NCBI GenBank assembly: GCA_036380875.1
Contig: DASVDX010000057.1
Span: 1-64,000 of the forward strand
Length of the DNA stretch: 64,000 nt
Direction of reading: 5' to 3'
Origin: ZC4RG17 sp036380875
GTDB lineage: Bacteria > Actinomycetota > Acidimicrobiia > Spongiisociales > ZC4RG35
Position 1 is the stretch's first letter. Every line of letters starts with the position of its first letter. The notes beneath the pieces were generated by a model, which searched no databases, was not told where the DNA came from, and saw nothing but the letters and a program-made list of their open reading frames with translations. The position numbers were made by a program, and so were the translations under genes. This document shows, in pieces, positions 1 through 7,670 of the stretch.

Positions 1-133
1 ACAGGGCCTCCAACCACTCCCGCGCCGCGCCCTTCGCTTCGGTCGCCTGACCGAACCCGGGAGCCTCTCCCCGGACTATGAGCATGGCCGTCACCAACTG
101 ACGAGCGACTCCGTTCGGGCTGCCGGCACTCAT
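1..133 (-). CDS. Hypothetical protein, 3' part outside the window
   Basis: An ATG at 133 opens a minus-strand frame that runs off the left edge after 44 codons. It begins MSAGSPNGVARQLVTAM and is rich in Ala and Gly. Its ATG overlaps the TGA of the gene upstream (ATGA), so the two are probably cotranslated. I do not recognise a family. Because the C-terminal part is missing, no function can be assigned. Confidence 0.5.
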   Translation of the reverse strand, partial: MSAGSPNGVARQLVTAMLIVRGEAPGFGQATEAKGAAREWLEAL

Positions 134-501
134 CTGACAGCCTCCCCGTCGCTACGCCGGCGAGCAGCGAGACACCCCTCCGCGAACCGGATCAGGAGAG
201 AGTCGACCGATTCCACTGCCTGCCGGAACCGGAACTGCGACACGTCCCAACCCTCCGACGCCCGCGACGGGACGAAATGAAGAACCGGGTAGGCGTCCTC
301 GAACCCGTCATGCGCCTGGTCGATCAGCACCAGCCGGGAATCTGCTGGGTCGAGGGACCGCACATATGCGGCCGCCTCCCTCAACCCGTCCGCCGCCCGC
401 AGGTTGCGGGGATCGTCGGGGTAGTCCTCGGCCTTCTCGTCACGCCACCGGGCGACCTGCTCGAAGTAGGAGGCGACAGCCTCCCGAATGTTGTCCGCCA
501 C
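130..501 (-). CDS. Hypothetical protein (123 aa)
   Basis: This GTG-start frame has a strong Shine-Dalgarno (AAGGAGG) just upstream, which supports the start. The product is acidic at its N-terminus and soluble, with no signal peptide or membrane segment. I do not recognise its family. It ends in an ATGA overlap with the partial gene downstream, so the pair forms a small operon. A 15-nt inverted repeat lies about 25 nt upstream of the start codon and could be an operator. The pair sits next to a damaged tRNA-Thr gene, so a past insertion or rearrangement here is possible, but no integrase is visible. Confidence 0.6.
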   Translation of the reverse strand: MADNIREAVASYFEQVARWRDEKAEDYPDDPRNLRAADGLREAAAYVRSLDPADSRLVLIDQAHDGFEDAYPVLHFVPSRASEGWDVSQFRFRQAVESVDSLLIRFAEGCLAARRRSDGEAVR

Positions 502-525
502 GGTTTTCCTCCTTCTGTTGGCGGC

Positions 526-540
526 TCGCTGTTACAGCGA
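526..540 (-). promoter_or_regulatory. Inverted repeat upstream of the 123-aa hypothetical gene
   Basis: TCGCTGT-T-ACAGCGA is a perfect 7-bp inverted repeat with a 1-nt centre. It lies between the tRNA-Thr remnant and the Shine-Dalgarno of the 123-aa gene. It could be a repressor site or a small leader hairpin. No regulator gene is adjacent, so the role is unknown. Confidence 0.3.
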
Positions 541-601
541 TTGCTTGCGCCACTTTCGGAGGGTTACGACCTGGGGAAACGCCCGTTTAGGACAGCGTAT
601 G

Positions 602-649
602 CGCCGGGACTCTTACAAGGCGGTTGCTCTACCACTGAGCTAACCCGGC
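602..649 (-). pseudogene. tRNA-Thr(TGT) remnant, 5' half only
   Basis: Read on the minus strand, the sequence starts GCCGGGTTAGCTCAGTGGTA, a normal acceptor 5' strand and D arm. The anticodon 5' stem ACCGC and loop CTTGTAA follow (anticodon TGT, threonine). The expected 3' anticodon strand GCGGT is absent. The sequence jumps to GAGTCCCGGC, which resembles the end of a T-loop and T-stem. No variable loop, complete T arm or matching acceptor 3' strand follows within the next 100 nt. This looks like an internal deletion or a recombination scar, not a working tRNA. Confidence 0.6.
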
Positions 650-693
650 GGTGTGGCCCCCACAGAGTACCGACTGTGGGTTCTCCCTTACGA

Positions 694-729
694 AACGGTG
701 CGTTTCACGCCCCGCTTCGGTCATAAAAA
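694..729 (-). terminator. Terminator-like hairpin overlapping the end of rlmB (repeat copy 1)
   Basis: This 36-nt block matches a block at 42381-42416 at 32 of 36 positions, same orientation. On the minus strand it reads TTTTTATGACCGAAGCGGGG, followed by a GC-rich arm able to fold back. Here it also supplies the last codons and the TGA of rlmB. The folded arm is imperfect in this copy. Confidence 0.45.
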
Positions 730-1454
730 CGCACTCTGGAGACCTCGAAGGCGGCGAGGGCCGATGCCACCGAGGCGTTGAGAGACTCGGTGGGACCGAA
801 CATGGGGATCGACACGGTCATGTCGACTCGATCGGCGACGAGACGGCTCAGTCCGCCTCCCTCACCTCCCATGACGATCGCTACGGGCTCGGTGAGGAGT
901 TCGAGGCCCCACAAGGATCTCTCGGCGGAGGCGTCGAGGCCGACCGTCCACAGACCGAGCCGGGAGAGCATCGCCACCGATTCGGCGATCGAGCCTACGA
1001 TCGCCACCGTGGCGTGCTCCAGGGCGCCGGCCGCCGCCTTGAACGCCGCTCCCGACAGCGGAGCCGCCCTTCGGTCGGAAAGCACGAAGCCGGTGACGCC
1101 TGCCGCCACCGCTGAGCGGAACACCGCCCCGACGTTGTGGGGGTCGACCAGGCGGTCGAGCACCATCACCGCCGCCGGGTCAGACGTTGCGGCCACGTCC
1201 TCCAGCGTGGCTGACGGGATCGGCCGGCATTCGGCAACCACGCCTTGGGGGGCCGAGGTCTCGGCCAGACGGCGGACGTCGGCGACGGCCTCCACCCGGC
1301 CACCCGACTTCTCTACCCGTGTAACCAGTGCGGCTACATCGGGGCGTTTCAGGCGACCGGACTCGACGTGGAGGACTTCCACGCGGCCTCGTTCTGCGGC
1401 AGCGACGACGGCGTGAAAGCCCTCGACCCTACGCCCGTAGCCAGCGCGCCCCAT
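705..1454 (-). CDS. rlmB: 23S rRNA (guanosine-2'-O-)-methyltransferase RlmB, TrmH/SpoU family
   Basis: The 249-aa product has the SpoU/TrmH knot-fold signatures: DPHNVGAVFRSA (motif 1, with the catalytic-region Asn and Arg), MGGEGGGL (motif 2) and the C-terminal LNASVASALAAFEV (motif 3, SAM binding). An N-terminal segment beginning VEGFHAVV matches the small RNA-binding domain of RlmB/TrmH-group enzymes. The family methylates a 2'-hydroxyl in 23S rRNA using SAM. It overlaps the end of cysS by 26 nt, the usual cysS-rlmB arrangement, so the two are cotranscribed. The last seven residues are encoded inside a terminator-like repeat. Confidence 0.9.
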   Translation of the reverse strand: MGRAGYGRRVEGFHAVVAAAERGRVEVLHVESGRLKRPDVAALVTRVEKSGGRVEAVADVRRLAETSAPQGVVAECRPIPSATLEDVAATSDPAAVMVLDRLVDPHNVGAVFRSAVAAGVTGFVLSDRRAAPLSGAAFKAAAGALEHATVAIVGSIAESVAMLSRLGLWTVGLDASAERSLWGLELLTEPVAIVMGGEGGGLSRLVADRVDMTVSIPMFGPTESLNASVASALAAFEVSRVRFYDRSGA

Positions 1455-2835
1455 CGGGCGTGTCCTCCACCACCACCCCTACTCGAGACAGGCTCTCTCT
1501 CACCGCGTCGGCGGTGGCGAAGTCACGGGCCTGCCGGGCTTCGGCCCGGACGGCGAGGAGCTTTTCGATGGCGTCTTCGACGTCGCCGTCGACTTCGACG
1601 CCGAATTCGGCCGCAACCGCTTTGATCGCCTCTTCGTCGAGGCCGCCGGTCGAGTCACCCGCGTCGAGTCCGAGCACGGCGACAATCTCTCGTACCGCTG
1701 CCACCAGGGAGTCGGCTTCACCGCCGGCGTCCAGGCGGCGATTGGCCTCGCGTATCGTGTCGAACAACACCGCCACGGCCTCGGGCGTGCCGAAGTCGTC
1801 GTCCATCGCCTCCCTGAAGGCGTCGATGACACCTTCATCGGACTCGGCGCCCGACGACGGCACCCGCTCGAGGAGCCTCTCGATCCTCCGGTGAGCCTCC
1901 GCTGCCTCCTCCACGAGATCCGACGAGTATTCGATCGGCGCCCGATAGTGGGCCCGGAGAAACAGGAGGCGCAGGGGCATGCCGCCGTATGTGTCGAGGG
2001 CGGTCGCCAGGTCGACGACGTTGCCGGTCGACTTCGCCATCTTCGCCCCGTCGAGGTTGACCATGCCGTTGTGGAGCCAGTAGCGGGCGAAGCGCTTCCC
2101 GGTAGCGGTCTCCGACTGGGCGATCTCGTTCTCGTGGTGCGGGAAGATCAGATCGGTGCCGCCGCCGTGGATGTCGAAGTCGTCACCCAGGTACCGGCGA
2201 GCCATCGCCGAGCACTCGATATGCCACCCCGGTCGGCCCGGGCCCCATGGCGAATCCCAGTACGGCTCGCCCGGCTTGGCTCCCTTCCAGAGGGCGAAGT
2301 CCAGCGGGTCGTTCTTGGCCTCGTTCGGCTCGATGCGCGCCCCGACCCTCATCTCGTCGGGGTCGCGTCCCGAGAGCTTGCCGTAGGACTCGTCGGTGCG
2401 CACCGAGAAGTAGACGTCGTCTCCCGCCTGGTAGGCCGCGCCCTTTTCGATCAGCGTGGCGATCAGCTCGTGCATCTCGGCGATGTGCTCGGTGGCGCGG
2501 GGCTCGACGTCGGGCTCCATCACGCCGAGGCGTCGATAGGCGTCGGAGAAACGCTGCTCCATCTTCCGGGCGTAGGTGGGGACATCCTCTCCTGCCTCGG
2601 CGGCCTTCTCGATGATCTTGTCCTCGATGTCGGTGACGTTGCGGACGAAAGTCACCTCGTAGCCCCGCCACATCAAATAGCGGCGGATCACATCGAACGC
2701 CACGGCCGACCGCCCGTGGCCGATGTGAGGCGGGCTCTGCACGGTCGGGCCGCAGACGTAGAAGCCGATCTTCCCCTCATCGCGAGGTTCAAGATCGACG
2801 AGGGCGCGCCCGAGCGTGCTGTAGAGCCGGATCAT
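1429..2835 (-). CDS. cysS: Cysteinyl-tRNA synthetase
   Basis: This 468-aa class I aminoacyl-tRNA synthetase charges tRNA-Cys with cysteine in the cytoplasm. The N-terminal CGPTVQSPPHIGHGRS contains the zinc-ligand Cys and the HIGH box. AKMAKSTGN is the KMSKS-type loop, and FPHHENEIAQSE carries further zinc ligands. The length matches the family. MshC (mycothiol ligase) is a paralogue, but the full-length anticodon-binding C-terminus and the rlmB neighbour favour CysS. The ATG at 2835 has no Shine-Dalgarno sequence. TACAAT ends 7 nt before it, suggesting a leaderless transcript. Confidence 0.93.
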   Translation of the reverse strand: MIRLYSTLGRALVDLEPRDEGKIGFYVCGPTVQSPPHIGHGRSAVAFDVIRRYLMWRGYEVTFVRNVTDIEDKIIEKAAEAGEDVPTYARKMEQRFSDAYRRLGVMEPDVEPRATEHIAEMHELIATLIEKGAAYQAGDDVYFSVRTDESYGKLSGRDPDEMRVGARIEPNEAKNDPLDFALWKGAKPGEPYWDSPWGPGRPGWHIECSAMARRYLGDDFDIHGGGTDLIFPHHENEIAQSETATGKRFARYWLHNGMVNLDGAKMAKSTGNVVDLATALDTYGGMPLRLLFLRAHYRAPIEYSSDLVEEAAEAHRRIERLLERVPSSGAESDEGVIDAFREAMDDDFGTPEAVAVLFDTIREANRRLDAGGEADSLVAAVREIVAVLGLDAGDSTGGLDEEAIKAVAAEFGVEVDGDVEDAIEKLLAVRAEARQARDFATADAVRESLSRVGVVVEDTPDGARWLRA

Positions 2836-2842
2836 GGAGGTG

Positions 2843-2848
2843 ATTGTA
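2843..2848 (-). promoter_or_regulatory. Putative -10 box of cysS (leaderless)
   Basis: TACAAT on the minus strand ends 7 nt before the cysS ATG, which places the expected transcription start at or next to the A of ATG. There is no Shine-Dalgarno sequence in the gap. A convincing -35 box was not identified. Confidence 0.5.
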
Positions 2849-2859
2849 CGGCCCCTCCG

Positions 2860-3357
2860 TCAATCGATAGAACGGAGCACCGCCACGGCGACGGCGGCGA
2901 TGCCTTCCTCCCGGCCGACGAAGCCGAGGCCGTCGGTGCTGGTCGCCTTCACGGACACCGCCTCGATCTCGGTCACGCCCAGCCGGTCGGCCAGGTTGAC
3001 GACCATCGCCTTCCGATGTGGGGCGATGCGGACACTCTCGGCCACGACCGTGACGTCGCAGCTAGCGACGTACCAGCCCGCCTCGTGGGCGGCCATGGCG
3101 GCGTGGCGCACCATCTGCATCGAGTCGGCACCCTCCCAGCGCGGATCGTCGGAGGGGAAATGGTCGCCGATATCGCCCAGGCCGGCGGCGCCCAGCACGG
3201 CGTCGACCACCGCGTGGGCGATCAGGTCGCCGTCGGACGTGGCATGGACCCCTCGGGTTTCGTCGACGACGACCCCGGCGAGACGGAGGGGTGGTGTCGG
3301 GGCGAACCGGTGAGCGTCGTATCCCCAACCGACCCGGACGTCGCTGCCGAGGTACAC
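2860..3357 (-). CDS. ispF: 2-C-methyl-D-erythritol 2,4-cyclodiphosphate synthase
   Basis: IspF cyclises CDP-ME 2-phosphate to MEcPP in the MEP isoprenoid pathway. The 165-aa product has the metal-binding DAHRF near the N-terminus, GDLIAHAVVDAVLGA (third metal ligand) and DIGDHFPSDDP, all family hallmarks. The GTG start may be a few codons too early, because the conserved core begins at VRVGWGYDAHRF. It lies 11 nt downstream of carD. In many actinobacteria ispD sits between carD and ispF; here it is absent, so IspD must be encoded elsewhere. Confidence 0.92.
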   Translation of the reverse strand: MYLGSDVRVGWGYDAHRFAPTPPLRLAGVVVDETRGVHATSDGDLIAHAVVDAVLGAAGLGDIGDHFPSDDPRWEGADSMQMVRHAAMAAHEAGWYVASCDVTVVAESVRIAPHRKAMVVNLADRLGVTEIEAVSVKATSTDGLGFVGREEGIAAVAVAVLRSID

Positions 3358-3367
3358 GGGACGGAGC

Positions 3368-3880
3368 TCAGTCCCCGGCGGGTTCGACGACCGGCAGCGC
3401 CCGGTCGAGGCGCTTGGCCGCCTCCTCCTCGTCGATCTGGAGGGAGAACGCCAGCTCGGAGATGAGGGTCATGCGCGCCTTGGACAGCATCCGCTTGAGG
3501 GCGGGGCTGATGCCCTTCGTCTGCTGGGCGTAGGTCAGGTCGCGGACCACCTCCGCCACCTGGAAGATGTCGCCCGAGGTCATCTTTTCGTTGAGGACCT
3601 TGTACCAGCGGCTCCAGTTGGAGCCGGCTTCTTCGGGCTCCTCCCGGAGCGACTTGAGGACGTTGCGGGCCGCCGTCTTCGATATGACGGGCCGGATCAG
3701 ATCCTCCATGGAGTCGATAGGCACCATCACCGTCAGCTGTTCGGTGGCGATGTCGAGCACGTAGTAGTCGCGCTTCTCGCCGTTGAACTCCTGCTTGACC
3801 TTCTTGGTGATGGTGGCGGCCCCGTGCTGGGGATGGACGACCTTGTCACCTACGGAGAACTTCGATTTCTTGGCAGCCAT
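3368..3880 (-). CDS. carD: CarD family transcriptional regulator
   Basis: CarD binds the RNA polymerase beta subunit and stabilises the open promoter complex, which matters especially for rRNA promoters. The 170-aa product has the N-terminal Tudor-like RNAP-interaction domain (FSVGDKVVHPQHGAATI, then YYVLDI). Its helical C-terminal DNA-binding domain includes SNWSRWYKVLNEKM, containing the conserved wedge Trp. It starts the carD-ispF-cysS-rlmB series and lies downstream of disA with a 62-nt gap. No Shine-Dalgarno sequence is evident at its ATG. Confidence 0.93.
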   Translation of the reverse strand: MAAKKSKFSVGDKVVHPQHGAATITKKVKQEFNGEKRDYYVLDIATEQLTVMVPIDSMEDLIRPVISKTAARNVLKSLREEPEEAGSNWSRWYKVLNEKMTSGDIFQVAEVVRDLTYAQQTKGISPALKRMLSKARMTLISELAFSLQIDEEEAAKRLDRALPVVEPAGD

Positions 3881-3942
3881 GGAGAACTGAGAGGTCTTTC
3901 GGAGGGATTCTCGGGCTGTCGGAGTCTAACCGGCTCGACCGG

Positions 3943-5007
3943 TCAATCGAGATCCGGGTCCCAGGACTCCGCGGCGGCGAGGACCCGATCGAAGAACGTA
4001 CGCAACTGGTGGGCACGAGCCGAGCCGATCCCTTCGACCTCCTCCAGCTGGGAGACGGAGGCGTGGAGGAGGTCGTGGAAGCTCCGGAAATGGCTGACGA
4101 GCTCCTCCCTGACGTGGTCCGGGAGGCGCCCGACTTTCGACAGCAGGCGATAGCCGCGGGGGTTGGCAGTGTCGTCGAGTTCGTCGATCCCGAGGGCCCG
4201 CCCCACCTTCGACGGATCGTCGAGATCGGAACCGTTGAGCTGTTCGAGGGCGCTGATCGCCTTTTCGACCGCTGACTCTCGCCGGGGTTTGATGTAGTCC
4301 ATCAAGGTGACCTCGCGGATGTGCTCCACTCCCCGCACCATGTCGGCGAGCTGCACCCACATGAGGCCTCCCTCGTCGCCCAGGCTGACCGCTTCTTGTT
4401 CGATCGACACGCCTACCCGCCGCACGAGTTCGGTTCGTTGCAGCAGCGTGATCACGGGCCGATATGTCGCCAAGCCGGTGACCTCGAGCATCGTCAGCCT
4501 GTTCTCGGCGTCGTCGAGGCGCCGCCGCAATCGGTCCAGGGTCTGCAGCTCCTGGTTGACCCGGGCGGCCACCTCCGTGGGCCGGTCCAGCTGGACCTTC
4601 TGGCCGTCGTAGTAGAGGGTGACCACCTTGCGTCCCTCGCTGACGGCAACGACCGGCTTCTTGGTCTGGATCGCCATACGGTCGGCGGTGCGGTGACGGG
4701 CTCCGGTCTCGTCGGTGGGGATCGTCCCGTCGGGCACGAAGTGGACGTTGGCGTAGAGGATTCGGTTGAGGTCGTCGTCGAGGATGATCCCGCCGTCCAT
4801 CTTCGCCAGCTCGGCGAGTCGGGCCGGGGTGAACAGGGCCCCGTCGAGCTTGAACCCTCCGGAGCTCGCCTCCTCTACCTCCGGGCTCCATCCGAGAACG
4901 ATGAGCGCTCCTTTGTTGCCCTGGATGACCCGCTCCAATGCCTGCCGCATCGGCGTTCCAGGTGCGAGCCGCTCGAGAATCTCGTAGATCGAAGGCGCCT
5001 CAGCCAC
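3943..5007 (-). CDS. disA: DNA integrity scanning diadenylate cyclase DisA
   Basis: DisA condenses two ATP into c-di-AMP and scans DNA for branched or recombination structures. The 354-aa product has the N-terminal DAC domain with LDGALF (DGA motif) and GARHRTADRMA (RHR motif). A helical linker follows, and the C-terminal helix-hairpin-helix domain (LEEVEGIGSARAHQLR) binds DNA. The length matches the family. It starts with GTG, 18 nt after the radA stop; radA-disA adjacency is typical and links recombination to c-di-AMP signalling. TAGCCT ends 7 nt before the GTG and could give an internal leaderless transcript. Confidence 0.95.
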   Translation of the reverse strand: MAEAPSIYEILERLAPGTPMRQALERVIQGNKGALIVLGWSPEVEEASSGGFKLDGALFTPARLAELAKMDGGIILDDDLNRILYANVHFVPDGTIPTDETGARHRTADRMAIQTKKPVVAVSEGRKVVTLYYDGQKVQLDRPTEVAARVNQELQTLDRLRRRLDDAENRLTMLEVTGLATYRPVITLLQRTELVRRVGVSIEQEAVSLGDEGGLMWVQLADMVRGVEHIREVTLMDYIKPRRESAVEKAISALEQLNGSDLDDPSKVGRALGIDELDDTANPRGYRLLSKVGRLPDHVREELVSHFRSFHDLLHASVSQLEEVEGIGSARAHQLRTFFDRVLAAAESWDPDLD

Positions 5008-5025
5008 GATCCGCAGGCTATCAGG

Positions 5026-6345
5026 TCAGACGGGATGTAGACCGCCGAGGAGGCGGGCATCGATGAGAGCGCCGCGCAGCCGCAAGTGGCCCCGACCGTT
5101 GGGGGCGATGATCCGCTGCAAACCGACCCGCTCCGCCTCTTCCCGGCGCCGCGAGTCGTAGGGAACCTGGCGCACTTCACCTGCCAGCCCGACCTCACCC
5201 CACGCCGCGACAGGGCCGAGCGGTCGGTCGAGGACCGAAGAGGCGATGGCGAGGGCGATCGGCAGGTCACAGCCCGGCTCGGTCACCTTCCAACCACCGA
5301 CCACGTTGACGTAGACGTCGTGGGAGGCGGCCGAGACACCGCCGTGGCGAGCCAGGACGGCGAGGATCTGGTGGACCCGGGCCACCTCCACGCCGCGCAC
5401 CGACCGGCGCGGCTGAGGGTTCTGGGTGGGATTGGTGAGCGCCTGGATCTCGACGAGGACGGACCGCCTTCCCTCCACCGCCGGGAAAGCGATGGTTCCG
5501 GGAACGTTCGACTCCCAATCCGAGAGGAACGCCTTGGACGGGTCGGCCACTTCGACGAGACCGTCGGCGGTCATCTCGAACACACCGACCACGTGGGTGG
5601 CGCCGAACCGGTTCTTGAGGCAGCGCAGAGCCCGCAAGCCGCGGTCGGGGTCTCCTTCCAGATACAGGACCACGTCGACCATGTGCTCGAGCAGCTTGGG
5701 GCCGGCGATCCCACCGTCTTTGGTGACGTGGCCGACCAGGAAGGTGGCAACGCCCCGGTCCTTGGCGAACCGAATCATGCGGGCGGCGCTCTCACGTATC
5801 TGGGTGACCCCTCCCGGCGATCCGGATGCATCCTGGGTGAGAACCGTCTGGATCGAGTCGACGATCATCAGGTCGGGCGGATCGTCGTCGGCCGTCGCCA
5901 GGACCCGGTCGACGTCGTCGTCGGCGACCAAAACCACACCACCGCCCTCGATGCCGAGCCGATCGGCACGCATCGCCACCTGCTGAGCCGACTCCTCCGC
6001 AGACACGACCAGCACCCGCCGGCCTTGCCGCCCGAGCTCACCGGCGGCCTGGAGGAGAAGGGTGGACTTGCCGACTCCTGGCTCTCCGCCGAGAAGCGCC
6101 ACCGATCCGCTGACCAGGCCGCCTCCCAGCACCCGGTCGAGCTCGCCGATGCCGATCGCCGTGCGCGAACCCTCGTCGGTACGGACTTCGTGGAGCGGAA
6201 CGGCCTTCGCCGCCGGCACCTTGCGGGCAGTGCGCTGGGATGGGGCGGGTGCCTCTTCGACCAATGGCTCCTGGATGAGGCATTGTGGGCAAAAGCCCAT
6301 CCATTTCGCCGACCGGTTGCCGCAGTTCTCGCAGACGAACGCCAT
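5026..6345 (-). CDS. radA: DNA repair protein RadA
   Basis: RadA is a hexameric, RecA-like ATPase that promotes branch migration during recombinational repair. The 439-aa product has the N-terminal C4 zinc finger CENCGN..CPQC and Walker A GEPGVGKST near residue 90. The RadA-specific KNRFG motif (CLKNRFGAT) follows, then a C-terminal Lon-protease-like domain. DisA follows 18 nt downstream. The ATG lacks a Shine-Dalgarno sequence, and TACGAT ends 8 nt before it, so translation is probably from a leaderless mRNA. Confidence 0.95.
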   Translation of the reverse strand: MAFVCENCGNRSAKWMGFCPQCLIQEPLVEEAPAPSQRTARKVPAAKAVPLHEVRTDEGSRTAIGIGELDRVLGGGLVSGSVALLGGEPGVGKSTLLLQAAGELGRQGRRVLVVSAEESAQQVAMRADRLGIEGGGVVLVADDDVDRVLATADDDPPDLMIVDSIQTVLTQDASGSPGGVTQIRESAARMIRFAKDRGVATFLVGHVTKDGGIAGPKLLEHMVDVVLYLEGDPDRGLRALRCLKNRFGATHVVGVFEMTADGLVEVADPSKAFLSDWESNVPGTIAFPAVEGRRSVLVEIQALTNPTQNPQPRRSVRGVEVARVHQILAVLARHGGVSAASHDVYVNVVGGWKVTEPGCDLPIALAIASSVLDRPLGPVAAWGEVGLAGEVRQVPYDSRRREEAERVGLQRIIAPNGRGHLRLRGALIDARLLGGLHPV

Positions 6346-6353
6346 GTGGGTCG

Positions 6354-6359
6354 ATCGTA
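6354..6359 (-). promoter_or_regulatory. Putative -10 box of radA (leaderless)
   Basis: TACGAT on the minus strand ends 8 nt before the radA ATG, with no Shine-Dalgarno sequence between. It is one of a recurring set of such sites in this window. Confidence 0.45.
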
Positions 6360-6395
6360 GGCAGGAGGTGTGACAGAACCCCCTCTAGGGCCGTC

Positions 6396-6527
6396 TCAAC
6401 TCCCCCGCCCCCCGTATCTGAGGACCGCCCAGACGATGGCGGCCACCACGGCCACGAGGAGCAACAACCCTGCGATGACCGACCCGACACTCCACGGTTC
6501 GGCGGTGATGATCTGGGATTGCCCCAC
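6396..6527 (-). CDS. Possible 43-aa single-pass membrane peptide
   Basis: A short GTG-start frame upstream of radA encodes about 20 strongly hydrophobic residues (SVIAGLLLLVAVVAAIVWAV) followed by RYGGRGS. This is the pattern of a small single-pass membrane protein with a basic cytoplasmic tail. No Shine-Dalgarno sequence precedes the GTG, and the frame sits in the gap between divergent genes, so it may be chance. It is listed because the hydrophobic run is long and ends cleanly at TGA. Confidence 0.25.
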   Translation of the reverse strand: MGQSQIITAEPWSVGSVIAGLLLLVAVVAAIVWAVLRYGGRGS

Positions 6528-6602
6528 GACGTGGCAGAATACCCGGCGGAGCGGCAGTCACTTCACTGGTCCGTTCCTCCGCGGAGTTTCGGAAGGAGTA
6601 CC

Positions 6603-7583
6603 GTGGCAAGACACGTGTGCCCCAATTGCGGGGCCACCGTGACGGGCGACGAGCAGTTCTGTCCCACCTGCGGCGCCTACATCGGTTACGAGGACGATCC
6701 GGGTTACGAGGACGACTACGAACGGTTCGATCTCGGCTCACCGCCACCGCCGTCGTACCGGGAGCCCGTCATCTGCCCTTCGTGTGGCGCCCAGAACGCG
6801 CCCACCAACCGCCACTGCGAGGAGTGTGGCGCCCGACTGTCGCAGGGCCCGCTACCTGCCGCTCCCCGGCCCGCCGTACAGGCGACCGCCGGCGTGAGGG
6901 CCGTCATCGCCATCGGCGGTCTCCTCCTGGGCGTGATCATCATCGCCCTCCTCTTCCAGTTGTTCAGCGGCGACGACGAAACGCCCCAGACGAGCCTTGC
7001 AGCCAGTGACACGACGAGCACGACGCTCCAGATCGTGGAGCCCGACGTGTTGGATCCGCTGGACGTCGAGTGCTCGGATCCCGGTCTCGGCTCGTTCATC
7101 TGCGAGAACCTGATCTCCGGTTCGGATGCCCTGTACCAGGTCAACTGGGCCGATTTGGAGAGTCGGGGAGAGACGCTGACGATCACCATCGAGTTCCGAT
7201 CGGCCGTGGCGATCAACCGGATCAACTGGAGGAACATCTCCAACGACGACACACGTTTCCGGCGGAACTTCCGGGCGCGGTCGGTGACGATCTCGTCGGA
7301 CGACAGCCTCGCCGACGCCCAGATCGAGCTCCAGAACATCCCCGGCACGCAGCAGATCGACTTCAGCTCGCTCTCGACCCACCAGGTGACGATCACCGTC
7401 AACACGGCCTGGCCGGCCGAGGTGGTCGACGGTCAGATCTTCACCGAGTTGGCCATCGACGAGATCGAGGTGATCGGTCGGCCGGCGACGACGGGCACGA
7501 CCGGGACCACCGCACCCGGCGACACCACGGACACAACCGGCACCACGGTTGGCGAAGAGACCACGACGACCGGCGAGGGTTGA
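6603..7583 (+). CDS. Double zinc-ribbon membrane protein with discoidin-like C-terminal domain
   Basis: The GTG start at 6603 is fixed by the Shine-Dalgarno GGAAGGAG at 6590-6597. The 326-aa product opens with two zinc ribbons, CPNCG..CPTCG and CPSCG..CEECG, separated by an acidic, Tyr-rich linker. One transmembrane segment follows (AVIAIGGLLLGVIIIALLF). Next is an extracytoplasmic beta-rich domain (AVAINRINWRNI ... LAIDEIEVIG) that resembles galactose-binding or NADase-type glycan-binding folds, and a Thr/Gly-rich tail. The arrangement suggests cytoplasmic zinc ribbons coupled to an outside carbohydrate-binding module. The function is unknown, and the binding role is inferred from fold resemblance only. 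Confidence 0.75.
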   Translation: MARHVCPNCGATVTGDEQFCPTCGAYIGYEDDPGYEDDYERFDLGSPPPPSYREPVICPSCGAQNAPTNRHCEECGARLSQGPLPAAPRPAVQATAGVRAVIAIGGLLLGVIIIALLFQLFSGDDETPQTSLAASDTTSTTLQIVEPDVLDPLDVECSDPGLGSFICENLISGSDALYQVNWADLESRGETLTITIEFRSAVAINRINWRNISNDDTRFRRNFRARSVTISSDDSLADAQIELQNIPGTQQIDFSSLSTHQVTITVNTAWPAEVVDGQIFTELAIDEIEVIGRPATTGTTGTTAPGDTTDTTGTTVGEETTTTGEG

Positions 7584-7593
7584 TCGGGTACTA

Positions 7594-7643
7594 GGTGGTA
7601 GGCGGTGAGTGCATCCCTCACCTACCACCCGCGACCTACCACT
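7594..7643. repeat. Inverted/direct repeat between convergent genes, possible bidirectional terminator
   Basis: GGTGGTAGG-CGG-TGAG at 7594-7609 pairs with CTCACCTACCACC at 7617-7629, giving a 13-bp stem with a 3-nt bulge and 7-nt loop. A further CCTACCACT copy follows near 7635. It fills the gap between the zinc-ribbon gene and the convergent ABC permease. No strong T tract is present, so a terminator role is only likely by position. Confidence 0.35.
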
Positions 7644-7670
7644 CAGAACGTCGAGGGGTGAAGCTCTGCT

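Noticed and set aside
602..649. Group I intron in the broken tRNA-Thr
   Set aside because: No 3' exon (T arm and acceptor strand) follows within the visible 600 nt, so a split but functional tRNA cannot be claimed.
1891..3465. Long plus-strand open frame opposite cysS-ispF
   Set aside because: It mirrors real minus-strand genes in GC-rich DNA, has shadow composition, no ribosome site and no domain.
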